From contig MU130701.1 of the NCBI GenBank assembly GCA_015039465.1, positions 457,026 to 521,025 on the forward strand: a DNA stretch of 64,000 bases, in the 5' to 3' direction. The position numbers and the translations under genes were made by a program. The DNA is from Phlegmacium glaucopus (lineage: Eukaryota; Basidiomycota; Agaricomycetes; Agaricales; Cortinariaceae). The first letter of the stretch is position 1. The number at the start of each line of letters is the position of its first letter. Under the pieces are notes generated by a model that saw only the letters and a list, made by a program, of their open reading frames with translations, was not told where the DNA came from and searched no databases. This document shows, piece after piece, positions 1 to 10,700 of the stretch.

Positions 1-70
1 CACGAACACTGAACACACTCGCGGCTCACATAAATCAACCTTGCCTTGTCGAGCTCACCCGGCGTTTTCT

Positions 71-797
71 TCATGAACAACTCAATCCAGACGGCCCTGC
101 ATCTGATGACGTTGACCTTGATGATTGTCCTGATATTACAGGCAAGGTCTCCGTTTTCCATTCAGCCATTGCAACCTTCTTCGCACCCAGTGATGAATGC
201 GGGCTACGTGGCATGTGTCGTGAGCGAATACGGTCATCTCCTTTGTGGAGAAAGAAGGCACCAAGGCGTGATTGCGCGTTTGTTGTTGAAGATGAAGATA
301 AACCGGGCATGCGGGGAATGAACGTTGTTCGTGTCCAGCTTTTTTTTTCATTCATGCATGGTGGAAAGACATATCCTTGCGCACTGGTTGAATGGTTTTC
401 GACTGTAGGGAGGTCGCGGGATGCTGTAACAGGAATGTGGCGAGTTCGACCTGATATTCGGCACCAGCAGCGTCTTGTTGGTGTTGTTCATCTCGATAGT
501 TTTCTTCGGGGTGCACACCTTCTCCCTATCTTTGGAGCTGACTTTCTTCCCCTTAATTTCGACCACACTCTTTCTCTTGACGCTTTTGCAGGGTACTATG
601 TAAATCATTTCGCAGATCATCACATGCACGAAATTGTATTCTGATTTTAATACTGGTGTGCGTCCTATACTGTATCCAAAATAGCTATCTGTGGGCAGCC
701 ACTGTGTAAATGCCCTAGAGTGCCTAGAGTAATGCTGTGGTGGATTAGTTCTAGCCGCACTTGCAGGAACGTTAGAATAACTCGGCGAGTCTGACAT
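71..797 (-). CDS. Hypothetical multi-exon protein, weakly supported
   Basis: A minus-strand reading frame opens with ATG at 797 and gives a serine/proline-rich start (MSDSPSYSNVPASAAR). It continues after a probable short intron near 590-630 into a basic stretch with KRKSVVEIKGKKVSSKDREK. A second frame shift, probably another intron near 340-380, leads to a serine-rich tail ending near 71. No domain is recognised. Low complexity, basic clusters and no membrane segment would fit a nuclear or disordered protein, but that is only inference. The gene may extend beyond the left edge. It could also be a chance chain of open frames. Confidence 0.3.
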
Positions 798-1054
798 TTC
801 CTAGCCTCAGTAAGTCTAGCATTTCTATCAATATCTAGCATTTCTATGTGTTCTACCAACGTGCTATTTTCCTGATGTAAACTTAGCTGTAAGACTTACA
901 GTAAGAGCATGAAACTTGATTCTCAGGGATTCAATGTTCCCATTGTTGGAAATTCGAATAGTCTAACATCCCCTTTATACAGAACATCCAAATCAAACTC
1001 TCACTTTGGAAAATACCCGACATTGTAGCTGTTTTCACACTGATTGAAAGATGT
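798..1054. other. Intergenic, no feature seen
   Basis: AT-rich stretch between the hypothetical gene and the GH47 fragment. No open frame, repeat or RNA-like structure was recognised. Confidence 0.5.
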
Positions 1055-1200
1055 ACATGAGTATCGAAGCATAGCCGACATGTTCAAGTTTCGTATTCCT
1101 CAATTCAAAAATTTCCATCCATATTCAAGATAACGATCATCATCTGTCGGTTGGCAGGCTGTGAAGAGAGTATGAGTGGTTTATGGGCTGTACGTGGTAC
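1055..1200 (-). pseudogene. Truncated copy of GH47 mannosidase 3' exon
   Basis: This block matches part of the intact GH47 gene at about 6349-6500 in the same orientation. Shared words include GAGTATCGAAGCATAGCC, CCATATTCAAGATAACGAT (CCATATTCACGATAGCGAT in the gene), CAATGAAGAGAG-like and GGGCTG-AGTGG. The matching exon of the gene encodes the conserved PETIESLF to GGYASILNV stretch. Here the frame is broken by substitutions and small indels and no other GH47 exon is present, so it is a decayed partial duplicate about 5 kb from its source. It could be a leftover of a local duplication or of transposon-mediated capture. Confidence 0.7.
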
Positions 1201-1379
1201 TCGATGTATATTATGACCATCGAGCTAAAATGGACCGGACCGGCTTCAAGTTAAGTCACTAAAGAATTCGATAGCGATTCATAGCACGGGTACGATTCAA
1301 AAACATGTTGCACTAGATAGTTATTGCGAAATTACGGCAGAGACAAGGTTGAATGTACCGATCCCAACTAGTGAGAATA

Positions 1380-1445
1380 CAACTTTACAAGTCTTGTCCT
1401 TCCTTGCTAGACCCCTAAATAATATGACCATATTACATGAGCAGC
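1380..1445 (-). repeat. Short degenerate repeat shared with 3160-3225
   Basis: The sequence GAGAATACAA...TTTCCTTCCTTG...CCCTAAATAATA occurs here and at about 3160-3225 inside the STAND NTPase relic, same orientation. In the relic it falls mostly in what looks like an intron. Together with the nearby GH47 fragment it suggests that the 1.0-1.5 kb stretch is a decayed duplicate of pieces of the 3-6.5 kb region. Confidence 0.45.
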
Positions 1446-2510
1446 GCGGCCTAGAACCATTTCCTCTAGCTCATTTACTTCGGCTATGAGAGGATCCTCG
1501 AGTTGGGGGCGGTCCTTCTCTAGCTTGGTTAGTGGTAGTGGGGACATTGGGGAAGACCACGATTGGCTGAGGGTGGGGTGGCTGTGATATGCTTGCGGCG
1601 CTTGATGGGAGCAGGCGTAGCTGGGCGAAGTCACTGACAATGTGGGCTATGGTAGAAGCATCAAGCATGGGCTGGTGCCCAACTCACTGATCCACTCAGA
1701 TTTTCCTCGGTATGCTGTTGTCTTCATCAACAGGGTGGTCTATGAGGCTGATACACTTGATTCATCCTCAGCCGTTTAGAGGGCCTTGTTAGGGCAACTG
1801 CAACGCTGACTCAGTCAAGCTAGCAGGGGATCCAAAGTTAATAATATTTCAGAAAAGATATCTACAAGTGACTTACCTAGCAGGGGATCCAAAGAGGAAA
1901 GGATGGGGATCCCTGCTAGGCTGGGGGTGTTTAAGTACTAATATGGACATAACGGAGATATAAAATAAATAAAGGAATGATACGATAATAATTAATTAAT
2001 TAAATAAGAAGTGGTGCGATATGAAAAATAGAAATAAAAGACGGAGTGAATCGGAGGACCGGAGTCGGAGCGGAACTACAGGATTCCAGAGTCAACCGGT
2101 GACGGAAGCGGAGTTGGACGGAAGGTCGGAGGTCGTCGGAAAGGTGGGGTGTATGATTCTAGAGTTGAGGTTTGGGTTAAAGTCGGGTGTCCCCTAACAG
2201 GCCTGGCATCTCCATTCTCCTCAAGGGATCCTACAGATCCTTTGTGTCGAATTGCGGGGATTTCAATGGTAGATGTTTCTGGGGGGTACGTCTGAGCCTT
2301 ACGATCATGCGTCAAGAGTCTCACTCACCTTGGCTTTTGTGGATTTCCAGGTTTGCAAAGGCCGACCCAGTGTGTTGTCCATTGTTGAATTCATGTATGG
2401 GCGGTGGCACAGGGGGGGAATTGGAAGTAGCCGTGGTTGAGGCCTCTCTGCTAGGGTTGATTTCGGTGACAGCGTCGCTGTCTTCGGAAAGAAGAACAAC
2501 ATAACGACTG
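1400..2510 (-). pseudogene. Hypothetical gene split by a solo LTR
   Basis: Reading leftwards, one open stretch (about 2505-2345) is rich in Ser/Thr/Pro. A probable intron near 2335-2295 leads to a second stretch with YPPETSTIEIPAIRHKG and SLEENGDAR. The LTR at 1787-2199 interrupts this exon. Without the LTR and one copy of its 5-bp duplication the frame reads on as ...GDARPSKRLRMNQ, a basic nuclear-localisation-like patch. Further downstream, frames with DASTIAHIVSDFAQL and a proline-rich linker may be its last exons. No family is recognised. The smooth frame across the insertion site is the best evidence that a coding gene was here. Confidence 0.4.
1787..2199. mobile_element. Solo LTR, family Y, copy 1
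   Basis: 413-bp element starting TGTTAGGGCAACTGCAAC and ending GGTGTCCCCTAACA, so it has TG...CA ends and a short inverted terminal repeat. It is flanked by a perfect 5-bp target duplication, GGCCT at 1782-1786 and 2200-2204. No retroelement coding sequence lies next to it, hence a solo LTR. It contains an internal inverted pair CTAGCAGGGGATCC / GGATCCCTGCTAGG. A second copy of the family, itself interrupted, lies at 29000-30865. Confidence 0.85.
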
Positions 2511-2555
2511 TCAGGAAAGGACTGGGGCTGTTAACAAGGGTGGTAGATATGATAG

Positions 2556-4220
2556 TCAGTTCCAGAAAAGTGTCAGAATAAGGTGATTTACGCCGTTACA
2601 GTACGTCTTCACAATCGCAGCTACTTCTTGTGCTAAGTCAGGTCTCATGACCTCCGTCACACTCAGTAGCTTTGAATTCAGCAACATTGCGAGCTCTTCC
2701 GAATATGATTCCTTTGACAGTAGAATGGAGAGACAAGAGGAGTCGCGTTCCAAATCGGGCATGAGAGGCGATCCTGTCGCACTATAATATTAAGTAAGAG
2801 CGAGAAAAAAGTATGCTTTTACAGATTCACATATGTACCCCCTGACGATAAAAATTGTAAATGTTATGGCAAAACTTGCATATGTATCAGCATCCAGGTA
2901 GAACGGACCAGAACGGTTGGGGTCATTGAAGAATTCTGCCAGCAAGCAATCATACCTGCAATCACCATTGAAGGTGGTGATTGAGGGTGGAACAAAGATT
3001 CGATAGTTGATACCTTGCGCCAATCCAAGTGAAGACATTATATACATAATAGTGGTCGCGAAGTTGCGGGAGGGTAAAGAAAACAAGATATCGGCTCTCG
3101 AGCGGTCCAAAAGGTGGTAATCGCATTAGGGACTGTTGAAAGGATCCCAAGTGAGAATATGGTGAGAATACAAAGTTTTTCCTTCCTTGTGGGATCCCTA
3201 AATAATAAGATCGCTTTATATGAAAGCGTGTCCCAAAATATGACAAGGAGATGGCATACATTATTTTTCAACCAAGTAAAAAAGTCCGACAACAAAGAAG
3301 CTCGAGACCCTTTGGGCGAAACATGACTAAGCTCATGCGTGATCATCCGGCTTCCTGAAAAATAAGGTGTCCAAAAAGCAGAGATATTGAAGTTCCAGAG
3401 TGCATCCAAGTTCTACCGTAGGGTACGACTGTGTAAAGTGCACGGTAAAGTTGGCGGGGGAAAGTTGGTGGAGTATGAAATTTTCTGAACAAGGTAGTTA
3501 TGGTGAATATTGTCCAATAACATTGGAAAAAGAACGGTAGCCGTATATAACCTTCTGGGGAATAAACCTCATGAGATGTTGCGTCAGGTTGGCATGAGAA
3601 TATTCCTGATTAATGTGATAGTCCCCAGAACACGTTTGCTCAAAAAGAAGGTCTCCAAAAGAGGTACGGTTGTATCTCGCCTGCATCCACTTGAACTGGG
3701 ATGTCCAGAATTGAGTGCAAATCAATCGACATTATCTTCAAGTCACCACTTCGTAGGCCGAGAAGGGTCTCAATGAAATCCGGAGACTTCCACGCTAATG
3801 ACGTCTTCACAAGGAGAAGAACACTAAAGACCTCCAATACCTTATTGATGTTTTCTACCACAGAAAATATATAGGTGTAAAATTCATCAAGGGAGGCAAA
3901 TGGAGTGTCTTTTCCACGGCTCATAATCCCCAATACGATCCTTAATCGATCCGTAGGCTAATGACAAGGAAATTCGATGTATTTCATAACCGTAGAAGCA
4001 TGGATAAATTTACCTGATGATTTGCGAACCAGGTGATTAACGTCCACTGCTGATGGCCATGATTCGGGCAATTGACCCTTCAATGGGTGGTATCGTTTAA
4101 TGGCGTTGAATCTCTCTTTGATAGATACTCTGATATCAGAGTTGGGTAGGTAGGAATCATCGAGATCGATTGGGTCAAGTTTATGTTGCAAGGGATTCAT
4201 CATAAAACTTAGAAACATAT
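2556..4220 (-). pseudogene. NACHT/NWD-type STAND NTPase remnant, C-terminal part
   Basis: Broken minus-strand frames resemble the region after the NACHT NTPase domain in basidiomycete NWD-type proteins. In order from 4220 leftwards: SYLPNSDIRVSIKERFNAIK; LVRKSSGKFIHASTVMKYIE; FASLDEFYTYIFSVVENINK; a DIPVQ segment; YHINQEYSHANLTQHLMRF; ALWNFNISAFWTPYFSGSRM; YDCLLAEFFNDPNRSG; and a final helical stretch ELAMLLNSKLLSVTEVM. In-frame stops and frame changes occur between blocks, some at plausible introns. The P-loop half is missing upstream, where a TIR element is inserted. Family members are thought to act in fungal self/non-self recognition; this copy is probably dead. Family assignment is from remembered sequence style, so a search is needed. 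Confidence 0.6.
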
Positions 4221-4849
4221 GTCTGAAAAATCAAATTCATCCGATCAGGCATTGTGGCACCTGACAGCCTCATAGGGCAAAATAAGATTTGACAAAGCCT
4301 GACCAGGTCCGGCGGTGAAACATATCAAGTCCTTTTCAGGTGAGTATAATGATTGGTAATTGATTTATATATCCTGGTCACCACTTGCACGGTCTGCCAA
4401 CTGCCTCATAAGACCTGATCAGCATTGGCCTGTGAGATTATCAGCACATGTAAGGTTACTATACACTGTGACCAGCTTCTGAAATGAAGTCTACATGGGC
4501 TGTATCAGCTCAATATAATTTCTAGTCAGCTGAGACATTCCTTTATTGAGGGTAGAGTTTTAAACAGATTTTATTGTACATTAAATTCTCTGGTGATCAA
4601 TTTCCTGCTCGTAGATATATATCACCATTGGTTATATCTACAAAATAATGCAATCCCTGGAAATTTTAGATTCATGTCATCAACAGTGGTGTTAAAGTGG
4701 TAAAGCAAGTTGGATAAGTATAGAACAACCCACATTTGTGATGGGCTCCATTTGCATCATCATTGGAGCATTGGAGCTCCTTGAAGAACTTAAAAATTAT
4801 ATCATTACTTTAACTTAGTTTTTTGATTGTAATATATATACTCTGCCCT

Positions 4850-5285
4850 CCTGACTAAATAATATATTCTGGCACTTCCTGAAGGGCTACTACCATGTAT
4901 TTTATACCAAAATGTTCAGAAAAATGAGGGTAATCCATTGGTAATAAAATAGTGATGTGAAACACACATCTGATGTGTGCTTTTATGCACTTTATGTGTA
5001 TTAATGTTTCAAAAATGCTCATATTCCCACGCTCATAATATGGTTAGATTCCCCCAATGTGTAGCTTTCTAACGATATACAATATGTCATGGTAGGCATA
5101 TTTATAAGCATAGAGCACATCATTTTACTGAATATTTTGCACTATTTTGCATATAACATGTATAAGAGTGCGTTCAACATCACTATTTTATTACCAATGG
5201 ATTCGTCTCATTTTTCTGAACATTTTGGTATAAAATACATGGTAGTAGCCCTTCAGGAAGTGCCAGAATATATTATTTAGTCAGG
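4850..5285. repeat. Palindromic subelement C, copy 1
   Basis: The ends are long imperfect inverted repeats beginning CCTGACTAAATAATATATTC and running about 140 bp on each side (4850 to about 4970 and about 5165 to 5285), with a loop of roughly 200 bp. The same arms occur in the foldback element at 34778-35367, so C is a dispersed foldback unit rather than private to element B. Confidence 0.75.
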
Positions 5286-5331
5286 AGAGAAGGGTATATA
5301 TAGCTGTTATTAGTTTCTTTATGTATACATG

Positions 5332-5400
5332 GAATAATGGTATAGTGGTCTTTAGTGCTGTGACTTGTCATAATGGGTCATGTGTTTGATTCCCGGTAGA
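5332..5400 (+). other. tRNA-like sequence (possible tRNA-derived SINE head)
   Basis: GGTATAGTGGTC (5339-5350) resembles a pol III A box as found in tRNA-Asp, and GTTTGATTCC (5384-5393) resembles a B box, about 34 bp apart. CTTGTCA between them resembles an Asp anticodon loop. The acceptor stem does not close convincingly, so this is not called as a functional tRNA. A comparable pair of boxes occurs in both arms of the element at 34244-35866, where it follows the same palindromic unit. Confidence 0.35.
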
Positions 5401-5852
5401 TGTTAGAATCTTTCTTTTGCCTAACTCACAATACTAATAATAATACTACTACTAACAATTAATTAAGTAACTAGTTAAGTGGCCATAAATACTACTAATG
5501 TTAATAATAATAATGAGTAAAATACTACTAGTAATAATAAGTAAGTAAATACTTGATAAGTAAGTAAGTAAAGTAAGGTCGGAAATTCTGGTAAGACAGT
5601 AAGTGTAGTATTTTTCACCTGATAGCCTGGGTCTCTCAGTACCAACAAGGTGGATCAGGATATGTCAGGCCCTACCCATCCTGGTACAGTCTTTAAGTAT
5701 TGATAGTGTCTGTATACAGTGCAGAGTCTATCAAAGATTATAAACATTGATTGAAAGTGACATAGTGACCTGCCACCTGACAACCTTATAGCACCTGACA
5801 TGGTCCTCTATCACTCTATGATACCCCATATGTTTTTTTTGATTTTTCAGAC

Positions 5853-5935
5853 ATATGACAGACTTCCATTGCATCCCGCGTGATCCTCATTTTAGAAATT
5901 CGCTAAGGGTTCTCAACTCTCAACGGTAGAAGCTA
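5853..5935 (-). pseudogene. Upstream stub of the split STAND NTPase relic
   Basis: The minus-strand sequence immediately right of element B reads KMRITRDAMEVC, which runs in frame into HMFLSFMMNPLQHKL on the left of B when B and one ATAT are discounted. No NACHT P-loop is found further right before the GH47 gene, so the 5' half is lost. Confidence 0.45.
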
Positions 5936-6075
5936 CATATGCAAGTACGCAGGTCATACCTCAAGGAAGGACAACAAAGGATCACAACTACTTAGAAGAA
6001 GCCTGTCTTTATGCTGGGTATAAAAATGGGTAATGGATGTGCCTTGAATAGGATATAATCAGTACCAAAACAGAG

Positions 6076-8585
6076 TCAGCGAAAGCGCAAGGATGGTACC
6101 TCTGTATTGAAGACATATTCTAAAAAGCAAATAAATCGAAACGGGAACGGGATAAGCATCGAAGACACACGTACTGTCCAGTGGTAGAATGCTTGCGTCA
6201 GAGAAGAGCAAGTAGAGATACTTCAAGGTCTCGCTCTAAACAAAGATGGATGATAAGTAATACCTCTACATGAAATGAAGACAAATAAAAATCAAACCAT
6301 GAAGAAAGTCTCCATCTTGTCGATTTTTTCGCTATGAACATCATCAACATTGAGTATCGAAGCATAGCCGCCACTTTCGAGTCGACAGTATTTCTCGATT
6401 GACTGGAAGATTTTCCACCCATATTCACGATAGCGATTGTCGCCTGTCAGTCGGTAGGCAATGAAGAGAGACTCGATGGTTTCTGGGCTGCAAGTGGTAG
6501 ATAAGAAACGGATTTCCTTTTGAATTATTTCTTTGCATACCGTAATATATAACGAGCATCATACGAAGGATGACCGGGGACACTGAATAGACGTCATTTA
6601 AGCACGGGACATCAAATTGATGCATACCGATTATTTTTGATATACCAGTCCCTATTTGTAATGGGTCGCTCCTTGTCATCCTTAGTGTAGAAATAAACAA
6701 TTTCAGGCGATAGCCCCCTACATCATGGCATATCAGCGAGAAGGAAAACAGAAGGTCACGGAAGGTGTGCCTTACGTCGCAGTTTCATGGGTATCCATGC
6801 ACGTATTTATTATCTCATAGCCGAGTTTCCAGTCTTTTTGGCCTGATTCGCTCAGCTCGCTAGCCAGGGGAGGCGTTGATACCGATGAAGCAATAGACCC
6901 TGTCGTGGTCGCACCTAGCATTAACGAACCTCCAAGGAAGCACACTAGATGATCTTGTTTAGGCGACAGCCGCCATGCTCTGTTAATTTGGATGAGACTC
7001 TATAAGTAGTCACAAAGAGGAACGTACATTTGACCACCTGCTTGTCGGTCAGGAATAAGCTCCGCAGTATATGTAAGCCCTGTATTGAGGCCTTTTTGAA
7101 CGAGACTACCGTGAATGGCTTGCATGGCATCTTGGTACATCTTTTGGTGAAATTTATATTTAGCCAGGAGTAGGAATGGGTCGCCACTTACCTCGCGATA
7201 AACCTCTTCGGAATTACTCTGTATACGACGAATTAAGAATGAAGGCGCCAAGAACCAAAGAATTAGATCAATCTACCGTTTGTAAGAATTGTTTCCTTGA
7301 GCAAACAAAATTCAGCATTGGACCCAACAAACTGAAAATAGAGTCGTACAAAAGATATTCATAAAACGAATCTCCCCGCGAACCTAGACGGACATCGGAG
7401 ACCAAGAACTTCCCGTTTTGTGAACTGAACCAGCATCATCGTCAGGAGAGGTGGACAACGATGACAAACTAGCCTACCTAAGGTAGATTGGAACCAGAGC
7501 GGATGACGGTAGCCTTGCAGCTTTGATGACCCTCATCACCTAATCTTCGTCAACTAGGGGTTAGATAGATACAGAATTGAAATACTAACATGTTCCACCG
7601 CATCCCAGTAACGGTCATTATCGGTCAAAAAGCTCAAGTAACGGAACTCGAGCTGAAGTGTGGCAGCCTCTGCTGTGCTCACAAGACCTGGCGTATCGGG
7701 GTTGTCAATTCCTTCTCGAAGTTCGAGATTAATCATAGAGGATGGAAGTCCTGAGGCAGTGTCGAAGGCTGGGAGCATGCGATCTGCCAATTCAATAGCT
7801 TTTTCGAGGTAGAGTGAATCCTCATCAGAAAGGTGATACGCCGATAGAAGGCCCCCTAGGATGCGAATTGTCGTCTTATGACGCCTACAATGAGCACAAA
7901 TTTTCAGTGCACGGTAGCTGTGTGCTCACTTCGAAAGTGTTGAAATTGCCATGGCGGTCGAACCTCAACTCTGTTGAGATCCAGTCTCGTGCGCGGTTGT
8001 ATTCTTCTTGCAGTCCCATGATTTGCATTGTATCAATGGCGTCAATGACAGTGTAGCCTACGCCGCCTGAGTTTGTCAAATTTGACCCTGTTTTACTGAG
8101 AGGATGATATTCGTCGCTGCCCATGGCGTCTCTCTCTGCGCAAACAGGCGTAAGAAGGGCAGGGGTATACGGTAGGATGTAGCTGACCGTATGCTGACCA
8201 CGCATGCTGTCCGAAGATCTTATTTTAGCAAAAGACCAAGCTAGAGACGCAAAACTGACCGACTTTGAAAGCGGCAACCACAGCATCCCTTTTATCAGTA
8301 TCTACGGAAAAACCTCCATGCTGGCCTGTAGTGTGTGCAAAGTCGAAGGTGGCATCCGAATCCACTGTTTTCTGCACCTTAAAAGAATGCAACTTCAATC
8401 AATAAGGCAATAAAGACTTAATACTAACGCACCTGATACATATAGACCACTATGGCTATTACCATAATCACAATTGCCATTTTACCAAACGTTGGTGACG
8501 AAGAGGCATGTTTGCCTACATCAGGCTGTAAGTGTCGTCGAGAATCTGAAGGACTGTCGCGTTGGGATGGCGTTGATTTATCCAT
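6076..8585 (-). CDS. GH47 class I alpha-1,2-mannosidase
   Basis: Trims alpha-1,2-linked mannose from N-glycans in the ER/Golgi. The start at 8585 gives a short basic/polar tail (MDKSTPSQRDSPSDSRRH) followed by a signal anchor (MAIVIMVIAIVVYM), the type II topology of the family. Exon 1 ends at 8433 (GTGCGT donor). Family blocks then appear in order: HAWSAY spliced to RDAMGSDEYHPLSKTGSNLT, GVGYTVIDAIDTMQIMGL, RFDRHGNFNTFE, SGLPSSMINL, ATLQLEFRYLS, RPETIESLFIAYRLTGDNRY, GGYASILNVDDV and, after two small introns, LKYLYLLFSD and KYVFNTEV, ending at TGA 6076-6078. The Thr of FNTE is the usual Ca2+ ligand. The tail after FNTE is only about six residues, slightly short. There are about eight introns of 50-70 bp. 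No disruption seen. Confidence 0.9.
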
Positions 8586-8952
8586 CGCTTCCTGTCGTAC
8601 AAACGGCGGTTAAAGACTAAAGAAAAACCACGTCAGAGGACCAGCAGGAAGTGTAAGTATGTCGTTAGAGTCGCGCGACTGTTTTTTGGTGTAGTTCGGA
8701 TACGTATTGCTTCATGCACGTTGCCTGTGGGGGGAGAAAACTTGTACACAGAAGAGTGTAAGTCTGAGCTGAGTCCGAGTGACAAGCTCCCAGATCTCAG
8801 GCTAGCCTAGGCCTTGTCGTGCCTGTGAGTCGCACTGTGGGAAGTTATTTTGTTGAAATTAGCTAAGTGATCATCATGATCGAAGCGTGATATGATTTCG
8901 CGTTTGACCTCGATGAGCAACTACTATACAAATATTACTAAGTGATTGTATG
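8586..8952. other. Intergenic, upstream of GH47
   Basis: About 370 bp between the mannosidase start and the decayed Copia gag. It should include the GH47 promoter. No clear TATA or other motif was recognised. Confidence 0.4.
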
Positions 8953-9726
8953 CTAGTTGGAGTTTCTTTTCTGATTCTCTTTCACCTTCTTGCCAGCCCT
9001 CTTGCCCCGTCTAGTGGGGCGATGGTTCTTCTCCTCTGTGGCTTTAGAATTGTCAGACTTCTTCTAATTCTTAAACTGATGAAATTCACCTTTGCGTTTG
9101 ATTGCTGATATTTTATAGGCAGGGTTGGTTCTCTGGTATTCACAAATGATTGTAGTGTGCACATCAGCGAATGTGAGGTCTTCAACCTTGCGCGTCAGAA
9201 GATAATTTGAAACAACTCCGTTCCATTTCTGGGGCATAGCATTCAAGAGAATCATTGCCTGTATGCGAGCAGGCAACTCAACCTCGTTCGCCTTAAGGCG
9301 CTCAAGAAGAGTGAACAGCTTGTCCATTTCTGGAATAGGATTTCCATTGCCGGATATCCTAAACGAAGTTGCTTCTTTGAAGTCTGCAAAGATCAGAGAA
9401 GGTCTCTGCTTTGCATATGACTTCTCAAGGTTTTGCCAGGTCATGTAGGATGTGGCTCCCTCCTCATGGCGCACTGATTCTGCGAGCCTTAGCATAATTG
9501 TGCCAAGAGCCTGATCATCTTTAAGGTCCCAGAGCCTAATGGCTACTCTGGTGGCAACAGCAGCTGCATCGGAAGCGCTTATTGCAGGACTTTGAGGACG
9601 ATTTACAGAGCCTTTGGTGATTTGCCAAAGACCCTGCATTTTGAGATATGCAGCCATCGTCGTTGCCCATGATGTGTAATTAGTACCGTCAAAAAGAGGT
9701 ACAAGCTCAAGTGACTCAGAAGACAT
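8953..9726 (-). pseudogene. Copia-type Gag (UBN2-like), truncated element
   Basis: Starting at the internal Met (MSSESLELVPLFDGTNY) the frame has the Copia Gag signature: FDGTNYTSWATTMAAYLK, RLWDLKDDQALGTIMLRL, TSYMTWQNLEKSYAK, FRISGNG..PEMDKLFTLLE, and AMPQKWNGVVSNYLL. An in-frame TAG at 9064-9066 interrupts it, after which the same frame continues with the basic tail KKSDNSKATEEK..KRAGKKVKENQK to a stop at 8953. The tail matches KRAGKKVKAAR of the Gag at 31764, so the TAG is an internal nonsense mutation, probably from CAG. No protease, integrase or RT follows, so the element is cut right after Gag. Confidence 0.8.
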
Positions 9727-9926
9727 TTCTATAAAGAAATGTATTAGCATTGACACTAGAGAGTGCTGTGGATGATGAGCTTAGCTCATTAATCAGGAGA
9801 GTCATGTTGCTGTTAAGAAACAGTGATCCCTGATTCCCTGGTGGTGTGCAATGAATTGCAGTCGCAACCATGGGTGAGTTTTGGTATAGCTAGGTTGCAG
9901 CCCAAAGGCGCTACCTCTGCTGACCA

Positions 9927-9938
9927 GGGCTCATAACC
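9927..9938 (-). promoter_or_regulatory. Primer binding site, initiator-tRNA anticodon-arm type
   Basis: Minus-strand GGTTATGAGCCC lies immediately inside the LTR. It is complementary to the anticodon arm of an initiator Met tRNA (GGGCTCATAACC), the half-tRNA priming mode known for copia. The related element at 31201 has GGTTATGGGCCC at the same place. Confidence 0.6.
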
Positions 9939-10200
9939 ACAGCAGTGAGATATATAACTCACTTGTGTGTGGTACTTAGATTGAAATCCAAGTGATGTAT
10001 CTCAGCATTCTATCAAGTGTTTATATACTTGTGAGTAATGGTCTGTGCACATAAGAAGCACACTACCTGGGGTTACCTGAGGTAGGAACGTGTGTAGATT
10101 TGTCGCTTACTATGAGTTATCTAATCTACAAGAAAATAATCACTTGTCCAATTACGAATATAAAATGCTAGAGTCTACTGAGTCAACCAGTAGTTGAACA
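9939..10200 (-). mobile_element. 5' LTR of truncated Copia element
   Basis: Minus-strand LTR of 262 bp starting TGTTCAACTACTGG at 10200. It shares TGCACAGACCAT, a TATATAA box and CACTTGGAT..ATCTAAGTACC with the LTR at 31201-31538, in the same order. Its inner end (..CACTGCTGT) departs from the expected CA, so the edge was set by the adjoining primer site. No matching second LTR was found. Confidence 0.65.
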
Positions 10201-10407
10201 GCGCAGGTAATTTGATAAACCACCAAGATCATTCCATCATTAATGCGATACTATAATGGTTGTTGCACTCTTCAACACATCGACATGTATTTGGGTCTAG
10301 GGTTTAGCCACGCTTTTCGTATTTACCCATTGTTTCCCGCTTTAACAGCTCTGCGAAGATTGATCAGATATACACATTTCAATGGAGCGAAAAAAGAAGG
10401 AAAGAAT
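10201..10407. other. Intergenic
   Basis: Sequence between the LTR and the SNF2 relic; nothing recognised. Confidence 0.4.
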
Positions 10408-10700
10408 CAAACATTATATATTCTTTCTTCGATGCTATCTTGTGTAACAACACGATGGACATAAACAGGCCAGGTTTGACCAATGTGATAGACACGCGAG
10501 ATTGCATGTGCCTTGAGAGTAGTATGTCAGCTCACGACAGAATAGCAATGAATTCGATTCGAAAACATATGGGTTCCGCCAAGGGACGCAATGATATTGA
10601 GCCCTGGGCAAAGATTCATGAATTGCAGGCACACACCACTCACCTTGATTGAAGCAATTATGACAGTACAATAGTCGTCCTTGGTGCTTGATTTCAAAGC
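10408..10700 (-). pseudogene. SNF2-family helicase C-terminal relic
   Basis: Minus-strand reading gives STKDDYCTVIIASIK, the usual lead into helicase motif V, then a disrupted middle with a stop, then AISRVYHIGQTWPVYVHRVV and TQDSIEERIYNV. The AxSRxxxxGQxxPVxVxR pattern is motif VI of SNF2/Rad5-type helicases, and the EERI tail is typical. Only these last motifs remain and the frame is broken, so it is a fragment of a dead gene. The subfamily cannot be told. Confidence 0.7.

Larger units (their letters stand above)
4221..5852. mobile_element. Non-autonomous TIR element B inside the STAND gene relic
   Basis: 1632-bp element with a perfect 15-bp terminal inverted repeat (GTCTGAAAAATCAAA at 4221-4235; TTTGATTTTTCAGAC at 5838-5852) and ATAT duplicated on both sides (4217-4220, 5853-5856). 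It encodes no transposase. Inside are direct copies of a CACCTGACA motif, a near-palindromic subelement (4850-5285), a tRNA-like segment (5332-5400) and an A/T-rich AATAATACTACT tract (about 5420-5580). On the minus strand the frame entering from the right (..DAMEVCH) continues naturally into the STAND remnant at 4220, so B probably landed inside that gene. Confidence 0.75.
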
